A DNA stretch of 8,115 nucleotides, from the NCBI GenBank assembly GCA_003486785.1, contig DNFZ01000069.1:1-8115 (forward strand). Direction: 5' to 3'. Both the position numbers and the translations under genes were made by a program. Shown here in pieces: positions 1 to 5,966 of the stretch. The notes under the pieces are model-generated. The model was not told where the DNA came from. It made no database searches and worked only from the letters and a program-made list of their open reading frames with translations. This DNA is from Clostridiales bacterium (GTDB taxonomy: Bacteria > Bacillota > Clostridia > Christensenellales > CAG-138). Each line of letters opens with the position of its first letter. Positions within the stretch are counted from its first letter, which is position 1.

Positions 1-1230
1 CCTTCCATCGTCTTTTATGAGCGGGATCCGGATGAGCGCTGGATCCCAGCCAGCACGATGAAGATCATGACCTGCATTCTCACCATTGAACACGTGGAAG
101 ACTACGATGAGCCCGTCGTCGTGACGAAACAGGCTGCAAACATGAAAGAAACCAACTCGCTGATGAAGATGTACGCGGGCGAAACGTTAACGGTCGACCA
201 GCTGCTGCACGGGCTGATGCTCGTCTCCGGTAACGACGCGGCTCTCATGCTGGCGACGCATATCGCGGGCGGTGTAGCGGAGTATACCGATCTGGCAAAC
301 GCCAAGGCGGCGGAGCTTGGCATGGTGAACTCGCATTTTCTCAACGCGAGCGGCGCGTTTCGCGGCGGCCAGTATTCCACCGCGCGGGATATGGCGCTCT
401 TGACCGCATATGCGCTGAAAAACGAAAAATTTCTTGAGATCATCTCCACTGTTACCTATACCATCGAGCCGAACGGCCCGCGCAAAAAAACAAGCGTGCT
501 GAAAAGCACAAATCGCCTGATTTCGGACGACCCGGAGACCGGGGCGGCGTATTGTTCGCTTTGCATCGGCGGTAAAACGGGCAGCACACTCAACGGCGGC
601 AAATGCCTGGTTGCAGCGGCCGAGCTGGACGGCGCGCGGGTGATCGTCGTGCTCATTGGCGCCGACGATCTCAACAGCTATGACGTCAACCGCCGCATGC
701 CCAAGGTGTTTGCAAACGCGAAATTCCTGCTGGAATACACACTGGAAAACGACTACACGCCAGTCACACCCGGTTTTCTTGACTTTACCTATTCCGTCGA
801 GGTTGCGTCGGCTGCCGGTGCCGCACCGCTTGCGGTTTCCGCGCGGTTTGACGAGAGCGCCGTACGCCGCCTGCCGAACGCGATGGCAAAGGAACTGGCT
901 GCGGACATCACGCAGATGGAGGTCACGACCGAGCTGTATGACGCGCTGGCCGACGCAAAAGCGGGCGATGTCGTTGGCAGCATCTCCTGCACGTATCAGG
1001 GGTACGCGCTCTTTTCCGGCGAACTCGTGGCGGAGTCGGACGCGGTTGTAACGCCAATGCCCACCGTTGAGCAGCTAACAAACACACCGGAACCCGCGCC
1101 GCAGGCGGAGGCGGATGACCGACTTGCCAACATCCACCCCGGCGTATTCGTCTTTGGCGGCCTGAGCGTGCTGCTGACCGCAAGCATGGTCGCGCTGGGC
1201 GTGATGATCATCAAAAAACGCAGATCGTGA
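1..1230 (+). CDS. D-alanyl-D-alanine carboxypeptidase (DacF/PBP5 type, S11), 5' truncated
   Basis: This serine peptidase removes the terminal D-Ala from peptidoglycan stem pentapeptides on the outer face of the membrane. The reading frame is open from base 1, so the start and signal peptide lie upstream. The ATG at 58 is not the start: it is the Met inside the catalytic SxxK motif (Ser18-Thr-Met-Lys21, counting from the first codon of the window). The second motif Ser-Gly-Asn is at codons 76-78 and the third, Lys-Thr-Gly, at 192-194, so the active site is complete. A beta-rich C-terminal domain follows (roughly 240-340), then a Pro/Ala/Glu-rich linker and a hydrophobic helix at about 382-402 ending in KKRRS. 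This suits a membrane anchor, although a bitopic helix is more hydrophobic than the amphipathic tail of Escherichia coli PBP5. The region usually reading NPxGL in this family reads NASGA here. The gene ends in a terminator and converges on the flavoprotein gene. Confidence 0.93.
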   Translation, partial: PSIVFYERDPDERWIPASTMKIMTCILTIEHVEDYDEPVVVTKQAANMKETNSLMKMYAGETLTVDQLLHGLMLVSGNDAALMLATHIAGGVAEYTDLANAKAAELGMVNSHFLNASGAFRGGQYSTARDMALLTAYALKNEKFLEIISTVTYTIEPNGPRKKTSVLKSTNRLISDDPETGAAYCSLCIGGKTGSTLNGGKCLVAAAELDGARVIVVLIGADDLNSYDVNRRMPKVFANAKFLLEYTLENDYTPVTPGFLDFTYSVEVASAAGAAPLAVSARFDESAVRRLPNAMAKELAADITQMEVTTELYDALADAKAGDVVGSISCTYQGYALFSGELVAESDAVVTPMPTVEQLTNTPEPAPQAEADDRLANIHPGVFVFGGLSVLLTASMVALGVMIIKKRRS

Positions 1231-1286
1231 GCCCTAAGACGCATGGCTTACATTCTTAAACCGGCACAATAGAATTTCAGCGCAAT

Positions 1287-1321
1287 ACAGAGGCACGCTC
1301 CGGCTTGCCTCTGTCGATTTT
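1287..1321 (+). terminator. Probable intrinsic terminator of the carboxypeptidase gene
   Basis: A perfect 9-bp stem (ACAGAGGCA at 1287-1295 pairs with TGCCTCTGT at 1306-1314) encloses a 10-base loop and is followed after three bases by only four T. It lies 57 bp past the stop codon at 1230. The T tract is short, so termination may be partial. Confidence 0.6.
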
Positions 1322-1326
1322 CACGC

Positions 1327-1351
1327 AAAAAAGAGGCGCACGCGCACCCCT
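1327..1351 (-). terminator. Intrinsic terminator of the minus-strand gene cluster
   Basis: Read on the minus strand, AGGGGTGC and GCGCCTCT form an 8-bp stem with two G-T wobbles around a GCGT tetraloop, followed directly by five unpaired T (1327-1331). It starts 26 bp beyond the stop of the flavoprotein gene, the last gene of the leftward cluster. With the plus-strand hairpin at 1287-1321 it forms a face-to-face terminator pair between convergent genes. Confidence 0.75.
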
Positions 1352-1376
1352 TTGGGTCCAGTTGCGAAGAGTGTGT

Positions 1377-2003
1377 TTAGCGGATGAAGCTCGTCATCAC
1401 CCTTTTCGCGTTTTCCGGCAGCGGCACTGTCTCTTTCCCCGACTCGATGAGCTTTAACAGCCACGCCATGCAGGCGGCGTTTTTCACGAGCGTCTGCATG
1501 CCTTCGCCGTCTCCCTCGACCTCGCCCTTGTCACGACCGTAAACGATCGTCCAATACTGCGACGGTGGAATGACGGTCTGCGCAAGATTGAGGTAGTTGT
1601 TGAGCTGGTGGACGACATCCACCCCGCCCGCGCGCCGCACCACCGTGCAGCTCGTTGCTACCTTCAGGCGGAAATAGCTTGAGCTCGTGTAAAACACGCG
1701 ATCTAAGAAAGATTTCATCGCGCCCGGAATCCCGGCGTAATACGTGGGACACCCGAGGATGAACCCGTCGCAATCACGCAGCTTTTGCGCAATCTCGTTC
1801 ACGCAGTCGTCCGAAAACACGCAGCGGTTGCCCTCGGACGTTTTGCAATGCCCGCATGCAACGCATCCGCGGATACTCAGCTTGCCGATCTGGATCGTCT
1901 CGGTTTCGATGCCCTGACGCTCCAGCTCGCCGGTCATTGCCCGCAGCGCCATGGTCGTGTTGCCGTCCACGCGCGGGCTGCCGTTGATTGCGATTACCTT
2001 CAT
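1377..2003 (-). CDS. Flavodoxin-fold NAD(P)H-dependent reductase, probable iron-sulfur flavoprotein
   Basis: A 208-residue protein of the NADPH-dependent FMN reductase/flavodoxin superfamily; such proteins bind FMN and pass electrons from NAD(P)H or ferredoxin to quinones, oxygen species or other acceptors in the cytoplasm. Visible signs are the N-terminal beta strand with FMN phosphate loop GSPRVDGNT (residues 8-16) and a second flavin-binding segment, GCPTYYAGIPGAMKSFLDR (84-102). Between them is a cysteine cluster, Cys47-x2-Cys50-x2-Cys53-x7-Cys61, with Cys67 close by. That spacing matches the compact CX2CX2CX4-7C motif of archaeal and clostridial iron-sulfur flavoproteins (Isf), so a 4Fe-4S cluster is likely but inferred. 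A possible ribosome binding site, AGAGGG, lies 8 bases before the ATG. The gene sits 45 bp downstream of the HAD-IB gene, suggesting co-transcription, and ends in a strong terminator. The acceptor is unknown. Confidence 0.85.
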   Translation of the reverse strand: MKVIAINGSPRVDGNTTMALRAMTGELERQGIETETIQIGKLSIRGCVACGHCKTSEGNRCVFSDDCVNEIAQKLRDCDGFILGCPTYYAGIPGAMKSFLDRVFYTSSSYFRLKVATSCTVVRRAGGVDVVHQLNNYLNLAQTVIPPSQYWTIVYGRDKGEVEGDGEGMQTLVKNAACMAWLLKLIESGKETVPLPENAKRVMTSFIR

Positions 2004-2048
2004 TTGCGCGGCCCTCTTTCTCCTGTTGTTTGGGTGAACAAATCCATA

Positions 2049-2615
2049 TCAGTCCAGCGGATACGGCGAGAGCGCGTCCCCTTTGACCATGTAAGCCGCG
2101 CGCGCAAGCCGCGCAAGCGGGCTGTCGCTCTTGCTGTCCGAGTAAAACTCGTCGATCTGCACTTCGGGGTACGCTTCCCGCATGCGGCGCACCTTCTCCT
2201 CGCCGTGGCAGTTGAGCCCGTCGTAAATGCCGGTCTCGGCCTCCACGCGGGAGGCGATCAAGCCAAGGTTGAGCCGTTTGAAAAGCGGTTCAAGCAAGAA
2301 CTCCGGCGAGGCGGAGATGATCAGATCGTCGTCGCGCTTCTGCGCAAAATACCAGTCCTTCAGATGCTTGTCGTGCGTGAGCCAGAAGCGCTCTACTTCC
2401 TCGCGCACGTCCGGCACATGCCTTAGATACCGGTAGAAGCGCTGCTTGACGCGCGTCTTGTCCGCCAGACCCAGCAGCATGAAAAGAAACCAGGGCATGG
2501 CCGCGAGCGCGCTCAGGGTTGTGCGCGGGTATTTCACCGCGCAGTGACGGAAGAAATCTACGCTGGAATCTCCGCGATAGATCGTATTATCGAAATCGTA
2601 AACATTAATCAGCAA
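2049..2615 (-). CDS. HAD-IB family hydrolase (SerB-like phosphatase)
   Basis: A 188-residue cytoplasmic phosphatase of the haloacid dehalogenase superfamily, subfamily IB, the group that includes phosphoserine phosphatase. Motif I is Asp7-Phe-Asp9-Asn-Thr11 (nucleophile and acid/base), motif II is the SASPE segment at 101-105, the motif III lysine is probably Lys141, and motif IV is the SDSKSDSPL stretch at 159-167 with Asp160 and Asp164 to bind Mg2+. An inserted helical cap (about 20-95) includes a hydrophobic stretch near 38-50. The substrate cannot be told; HAD-IB relatives act on phosphoserine, phosphocholine or lipid-linked phosphates. The start is TTG at 2615, because an in-frame TAA lies two codons upstream and no ATG is available. 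The start and ribosome binding site fall in the last copy of a 72-bp repeat. The upstream gene is a second HAD phosphatase of another subclass, so this is not a simple duplication. Confidence 0.87.
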   Translation of the reverse strand: MLINVYDFDNTIYRGDSSVDFFRHCAVKYPRTTLSALAAMPWFLFMLLGLADKTRVKQRFYRYLRHVPDVREEVERFWLTHDKHLKDWYFAQKRDDDLIISASPEFLLEPLFKRLNLGLIASRVEAETGIYDGLNCHGEEKVRRMREAYPEVQIDEFYSDSKSDSPLARLARAAYMVKGDALSPYPLD

Positions 2616-2799
2616 ATGTTACCCTTTCCCGGAAAAGCCGCAAACCGGCCCCGGCACAAAGTCCTTTTTCATAGTATGAAATAGCAAATGGTTCCATTTC
2701 CCAGAAAAGCCGCAAACTGGCTCCGGCACAAAGTCCTTTTTCATAGTATGGAATAGCAAATGCTTCCATTTCCCGGAAAAGCCGCAAACCGGCTCCGGC
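2611..2799. repeat. 72-bp direct tandem repeat, two full copies and one partial copy
   Basis: The copies lie at 2611-2682, 2683-2754 and 2755-2799 (truncated after 45 bp). The first two match at 65 of 72 positions by eye; the second and third differ at 3 of 45. Each copy carries CCGG...CCGG or CCAG...CTGG around AAAAGCCGCAAA, and the full copies carry the dyad TTCATA-G-TATGAA or TTCATA-G-TATGGA. The array fills nearly all of the 223-bp gap between the two HAD genes; 2800-2838 holds nothing further that I recognise. The period is a multiple of three, and two minus-strand frames stay open across the array with a 24-residue periodicity. I do not assign a function. It could be an expanded intergenic element, a regulatory array or the remains of a mobile repeat. 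Confidence 0.93.
2622..2630 (-). promoter_or_regulatory. Ribosome binding site of the HAD-IB gene, inside the repeat
   Basis: On the minus strand GGGAAAGGG precedes the TTG start at 2615 by six bases (TAACAT). The equivalent bases in the other repeat copies read GGGAAATGG, so this copy carries a change that makes it more Shine-Dalgarno-like. The match is moderate, not a full AGGAGG. Confidence 0.5.
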
Positions 2800-2838
2800 G
2801 GATCGTTTGTTTCATGATAAGCGCGAATGCGGGCTACG

Positions 2839-3510
2839 TCAACACACGCCGATCTTGCCCGGGTCTTGCAGCACCAGCTCCGGCACCTGTTTCGGGTCCC
2901 CCGTGATGCAGGTGCCGCCTGCCGCGAGGATCTCATCCACCGAGCGGAACCCCCAGTTGACGGAGACGCAGCGCATGCCCGCATTGTGGGCAAACTGTAC
3001 GTCCACATCCGAATCCCCGACGTAGACGGACTCCTCCGGCGTAACCTTGAAAAAATCCATGATAAAGCGCAGCACGTCCGGCGCGGGCTTGATGGCGAAT
3101 TTATCCATTCGCCCGAGCACGAGCGAGAAGAGGTTTTTGGGATACAGCGTCCCTGCCACCTTGACCGTGTCTGCATGCGGCTTGTTGCTCGCGATGGCGA
3201 CGGTGACCCCCGCGGCCTTGATGCGCTCCACCGCCTCGATCATGCCGTCGTACGCGTGCGAGCGGTCGAGGCTGTGCTCCTTGTAGCGCGCGGTGTATAA
3301 TGCCAGCACCCGATCCGCCTGATCCTTATGCTCCGGCGGCAGAGCGTGCTCGCACATAAAATTGACGCTGTGGCCGACGATGGCCGCCACGCGCGACTCC
3401 GTTAGCGCGGGAAAGCCGCATGCCGCGAGCGCGAAGTTGAGGCTGTCCGTGATGTCGTGCAGGGTGTTGACGAGCGTTCCGTCAAGATCGAATACGCAGA
3501 GTTTTACCAT
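2839..3510 (-). CDS. HAD-IA family phosphatase, phosphoglycolate phosphatase-like
   Basis: A 223-residue cytoplasmic HAD hydrolase resembling phosphoglycolate phosphatase (Gph) and pyrophosphatase PpaX. These enzymes use an aspartyl-phosphate intermediate to cleave small phosphate esters such as 2-phosphoglycolate. Motif I is Asp8-Leu-Asp10-Gly-Thr-Leu, motif II is Ser108-Asn109, motif III is Lys141 in the FAIKPAPD segment, and motif IV is GDSDVD at 165-170. The helical C1 cap typical of HAD-IA lies between motifs I and II (about 16-80). Length and motif order are normal for the family, so it looks intact. The ATG at 3510 is the first Met and begins right at the beta strand of motif I. The only purine-rich site, AAGGA, is 15 bases upstream, longer than usual, so initiation may be weak. 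It is flanked upstream by the DMT transporter gene and downstream by the repeat array. The exact substrate is not readable. Confidence 0.88.
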   Translation of the reverse strand: MVKLCVFDLDGTLVNTLHDITDSLNFALAACGFPALTESRVAAIVGHSVNFMCEHALPPEHKDQADRVLALYTARYKEHSLDRSHAYDGMIEAVERIKAAGVTVAIASNKPHADTVKVAGTLYPKNLFSLVLGRMDKFAIKPAPDVLRFIMDFFKVTPEESVYVGDSDVDVQFAHNAGMRCVSVNWGFRSVDEILAAGGTCITGDPKQVPELVLQDPGKIGVC

Positions 3511-3574
3511 GATTGTTTTTTATTATCCTTCTTGTTTTCTAACGAACGAACTATTTCTTATGACGCAACCCAAA

Positions 3575-3610
3575 TAGCGCGAATCCTGCGCCGAAGGCGC
3601 AAAATCGCTA
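3575..3610 (-). terminator. Large imperfect hairpin overlapping the transporter stop codon
   Basis: On the minus strand TAGCGATTTTGCGCC and GGCGCAGGATTCGCGCTA fold around a TTC triloop. The inner six pairs (TGCGCC/GGCGCA) are perfect and the outer TAGCG/CGCTA pairs close it, with wobbles and a short bulge. The first three bases are the TAG stop of the EamA gene. Only three T follow, so it may attenuate, or protect the 3' end of the mRNA, rather than fully terminate. The rest of the gap (3511-3574) is AT-rich and shows no convincing promoter. Confidence 0.5.
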
Positions 3611-4501
3611 CAGCCCCATCAATATGCCAAACTGCCCCAAAATCACCAGCAGCGTGCCAAAGACCGAAGCGCCGGGCAGCTTTTCTTTTTGAAACATGCG
3701 CGCAAAGAGCATCACAAACGCGCTGGTGAGCACGCCGACCGGCGCAAGATAGCTGATGTCTCCGCGCAGGGAGGCAAAATACGTCGCCACAAAGCTGCCC
3801 GCGAGAAACACCGCCGCAAACAGAATGCCAAACCATGCGCGGGGCGAAAAATCTCCCAGCGTTCGCTGCTTTTTGCGCACAAACACGAAGATCCAGAGCA
3901 GCGCCGTGGCAAAAAGAGCGCGCCAGAACTCAAAAACCGCCGCGTCGAACGCCTCACCCACCAACCCGCGCCGCACAAGCTGCGAGCCCGTTGCGGCAAA
4001 CACCGCGATCAAAGCATAGATAAACCAAAGCTGGCTTTGCAGCTTCGGCGTACTGCTCTCGATAAACACGATGCCGAGCAGAATCAGCACCATGCAGCAG
4101 ATTTTCCACAATCCCATCGGCGCGCCAAAGAGAAAATGCGACGCGAAAAGCGTCAGCAGCGAGGAGAGCAGATAGACCGGCATCACCTTGCTCACTTTTC
4201 CGCCCGTGAGCGCGGTAAACAGGCTGAGCCACGCGAGCGCGGAGAGCAGGCCGCAGAGACCGATCCAGAGGAGCTGTGTGCTGTTGAGCGCAAACGCGCG
4301 CGCAATACCGCCGGTATAATGCAGCTGCGCCAGGCAACTGAGCACCAGCAGCAGCGCAAATACAGCCGCCGCGGCGGAAGGGTCCGCCCGCTTTGCAGCG
4401 CAGCGCATCCAGCTTGGCACGCCGCCGAGCAGAATCGTGCTCGCCAGCGCGAGCGCAACCCAGATGAGTAAATTACGGATCGCCAAGGGGTCCAGATTCA
4501 T
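3608..4501 (-). CDS. EamA-family DMT superfamily transporter
   Basis: A 297-residue inner-membrane protein with about ten hydrophobic segments, near residues 9-28, 43-62, 76-94, 103-121, 131-148, 157-175, 188-208, 222-241, 250-269 and 277-296. This is the 5+5 TM duplication of drug/metabolite transporters that export amino acids, metabolites or toxic compounds. Each half holds an EamA-like stretch: GKVSKVMPVYLLSSLLTLFA (101-120) in the first and GDISYLAPVGVLTSAFVMLFA (247-267) in the second. The glutamate that usually follows is kept in the second half (QKEKL) but replaced by FGAPM in the first. The start is the ATG at 4501, with AAGG about seven bases upstream. It heads the leftward cluster and is transcribed divergently from the C69 hydrolase gene. 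The substrate is unknown. Confidence 0.85.
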   Translation of the reverse strand: MNLDPLAIRNLLIWVALALASTILLGGVPSWMRCAAKRADPSAAAAVFALLLVLSCLAQLHYTGGIARAFALNSTQLLWIGLCGLLSALAWLSLFTALTGGKVSKVMPVYLLSSLLTLFASHFLFGAPMGLWKICCMVLILLGIVFIESSTPKLQSQLWFIYALIAVFAATGSQLVRRGLVGEAFDAAVFEFWRALFATALLWIFVFVRKKQRTLGDFSPRAWFGILFAAVFLAGSFVATYFASLRGDISYLAPVGVLTSAFVMLFARMFQKEKLPGASVFGTLLVILGQFGILMGL

Positions 4502-4529
4502 ACACCGCCTTCTGTCCTTTTCGCAAGGT

Positions 4530-4558
4530 ATTGTATCATACTAAGCACTTTGCTACAA
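4530..4558 (-). promoter_or_regulatory. Candidate leftward promoter for the transporter gene
   Basis: On the minus strand TTGTAG (4553-4558) and TACAAT (4530-4535) are separated by 17 bp. The -10 matches five of six consensus bases but the -35 only three. The near-palindrome GTATCATAC (4533-4541) overlaps the -10 and could be an operator. The call rests on spacing and position only. Confidence 0.4.
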
Positions 4559-4568
4559 CCGTTTGCCT

Positions 4569-4629
4569 CGCGCTTCCGGCGCGGCGGATGCGGAAGGCGC
4601 GCCCGTTTTCGTTTTGCCGCGCGGCGCGC
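4569..4629. repeat. Overlapping GC-rich inverted repeats in the divergent gap
   Basis: CGCGCTTCCG (4569-4578) pairs with CGGAAGGCGCG (4591-4601) with one bulged G. GCGCGCC (4597-4603) also pairs with GGCGCGC (4623-4629). The two share 4597-4601, so they cannot both form. The palindrome GCCGCGCGGC (4616-4625) lies inside the second one, over the -35 and spacer of the rightward promoter. The role is unknown; protein-binding dyads are as likely as hairpins. Confidence 0.6.
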
Positions 4630-4641
4630 ATATGGTATAAT
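4614..4641 (+). promoter_or_regulatory. SigA-type promoter with extended -10 for the hydrolase operon
   Basis: A perfect TATAAT at 4636-4641 is preceded by TGG (4633-4635), an extended -10. TTGCCG at 4614-4619 sits 16 bp upstream as a partial -35. Transcription would begin near 4648, giving a leader of about 72 bases that contains a small TTTTGC/GCAAAA hairpin (4665-4686). Confidence 0.72.
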
Positions 4642-4705
4642 CAGAAAAACTTCCTTTCATCATGTTTTGCTTAGGCAAACGCAAAAGACACTCTGGATTT
4701 TCGTC

Positions 4706-4711
4706 AGGAGG
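4706..4711 (+). promoter_or_regulatory. Strong ribosome binding site for the C69 hydrolase
   Basis: A full AGGAGG lies eight bases before the ATG at 4720. It fixes that start and places the predicted nucleophile Cys at residue 2. Confidence 0.9.
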
Positions 4712-4719
4712 CAGCGATT

Positions 4720-5955
4720 ATGTGCGATACGCTAGGCGTTCTTCAAGGCTCCTATGCGCTTTTTGGCAAGAACAGCGACCGCAGCCCAAACGAGGCGCAG
4801 ATCGCTGAGTGCTACCCTGCGCGTATGTATGACGGCGGCGAGGTCGCCTGCACCTACCGGCGCATCCCCCAGGCGAGGGAGACGCTCAGTGTGCTGCTCT
4901 CGCGGCCTGTCTGGATGTGGGGCGCGGAGATCGGCGTCAATGAGGCGGGCGTCGCCATCGGCAACGAGGCGGTGTTTACCAAGGGAAAATACGGCGCGCC
5001 GTCGCTCACGGGCATGGATCTGCTGCGCTTAGCGCTGGAACGCGCCGAGAGCGCTCAACGCGCGGTCAACGTGATCATCGAACTGCTGGAAACATATGGC
5101 CAGGGCGGCAACTGCGGCTTTGACCACACGTTTTATTATGACAACTCGTTTCTCGTCATGGACAAGGACAAGCTTTTCGTGCTTGAAACCTGTCGCAAAA
5201 ACTGGGTGGTGAAGTCGTATCCACGCGCTTCCATCAGCAACCGCCTCTCCATCGGCGCGGACGGAGAGCGCTACGGCGGCGGGGTTTGCGACTTTGCAAA
5301 AACCTATTCCGATCCGCTCTATAGCTATTTTTCCGGCAGCCGCCAGCGAAAGGCTGCGAGCGGCTGCGCGCTTCCCACGGCGGGCACGGAGGCAGACATC
5401 ATACGCGCGCTGAGGGGCCACGACGAGACGGTTGCAAACCCTTTTGCAGAGGGGTCGGTCACAAGCAACTGCATGCACTTTGGCGGCATGGTGGGCGACC
5501 ACACGACCGCGAGCATGGTCATTCGCCTCGACGACAGCGTGCCGACGGTGTTCCTCACGGGGACATCGACCCCCTGTGTCTCGCTCTATAAGCCGTATCG
5601 CTTCGGCAACCCCGCGCGTTTGCCTGTCACAGCGCCGGGCGACGAAGCGGGCGCGCGCTACTGGCGCGAGGCAGAGGCGTTTCGCCGCGCGCTCATCGGC
5701 AGGATCGTTCCTACGGAGTTTTACGCCGAGCGGGACGCGCTGGAGAGCGGCTGGATGGCGGATGTTTCTTCCGATGCAAACGCGATGGACGAGCTGTTGA
5801 CCCGCGCAATCGCTGAAGAAGCGGAATTTTTCGCCAAGTATGACCCGGAATCGTTCGCGGTTGCCCCCGTCAAAAAAGGGTTTATGAAAAACTGGGATAA
5901 AAAGAACGCGGCGTTCTCGACGATCGTCGCCGCACAAAGAAAAACGCAGGAGTAA
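4720..5955 (+). CDS. Secernin-like C69-family Ntn-hydrolase (putative dipeptidase)
   Basis: A 411-residue N-terminal-nucleophile hydrolase close in length and layout to secernins and C69 dipeptidases, which cleave short peptides or related amides in the cytoplasm. The protein begins Met-Cys2-Asp-Thr; removal of Met would expose Cys2 as the catalytic N-terminus. Family landmarks are FGKNSDRSPNE (15-25), the GVNEAGVAIGNEAVF block (72-86), the helix from GMDLLRLALERA (98-109) to the YGQGGNCGFDH segment (126-136), SNRLSIG (173-179), MHFGGMVGDHTTASMV (252-267) and GTSTPCVSLYKPYRF (281-295). There is no signal peptide or membrane helix. The start is fixed by AGGAGG. It is the first gene of an operon with a serine hydrolase 11 bp downstream, behind its own promoter. 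Genuine dipeptidase activity is an inference, since some secernins carry a modified N-terminus and have no known peptidase activity. Confidence 0.87.
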   Translation: MCDTLGVLQGSYALFGKNSDRSPNEAQIAECYPARMYDGGEVACTYRRIPQARETLSVLLSRPVWMWGAEIGVNEAGVAIGNEAVFTKGKYGAPSLTGMDLLRLALERAESAQRAVNVIIELLETYGQGGNCGFDHTFYYDNSFLVMDKDKLFVLETCRKNWVVKSYPRASISNRLSIGADGERYGGGVCDFAKTYSDPLYSYFSGSRQRKAASGCALPTAGTEADIIRALRGHDETVANPFAEGSVTSNCMHFGGMVGDHTTASMVIRLDDSVPTVFLTGTSTPCVSLYKPYRFGNPARLPVTAPGDEAGARYWREAEAFRRALIGRIVPTEFYAERDALESGWMADVSSDANAMDELLTRAIAEEAEFFAKYDPESFAVAPVKKGFMKNWDKKNAAFSTIVAAQRKTQE

Positions 5956-5966
5956 GAGAGCAGCGC

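Noticed and set aside
58..60. ATG at 58 as the start of the carboxypeptidase
   Set aside because: It lies inside the catalytic Ser-Thr-Met-Lys motif and the frame is open to base 1; the true start is outside the window.
2611..2799. CRISPR array
   Set aside because: The unit is 72 bp with no unique spacers between copies and no cas gene nearby; the copies abut directly.
2619..3176. 185-codon minus-strand frame spanning the repeat and the HAD-IA gene
   Set aside because: Its upstream part is a shifted frame of a well-supported phosphatase gene; only the repeat-derived tail is notable, and it is reported as a repeat.
3689..4471. 260-codon plus-strand frame opposite the EamA transporter
   Set aside because: The translation is highly charged and low in complexity, as expected for the antisense of hydrophobic helices; the transporter is well supported on the other strand.
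4640..4719. Riboswitch in the leader of the hydrolase operon
   Set aside because: The leader is only about 72 bases with one short stem, and no known riboswitch core is recognisable.
5029..5937. 302-codon open frame on the minus strand opposite the C69 hydrolase
   Set aside because: It is antisense to a clear family member, its translation is rich in Arg, Ala and Val as expected of a GC-rich shadow frame, and it shows no recognisable domain.
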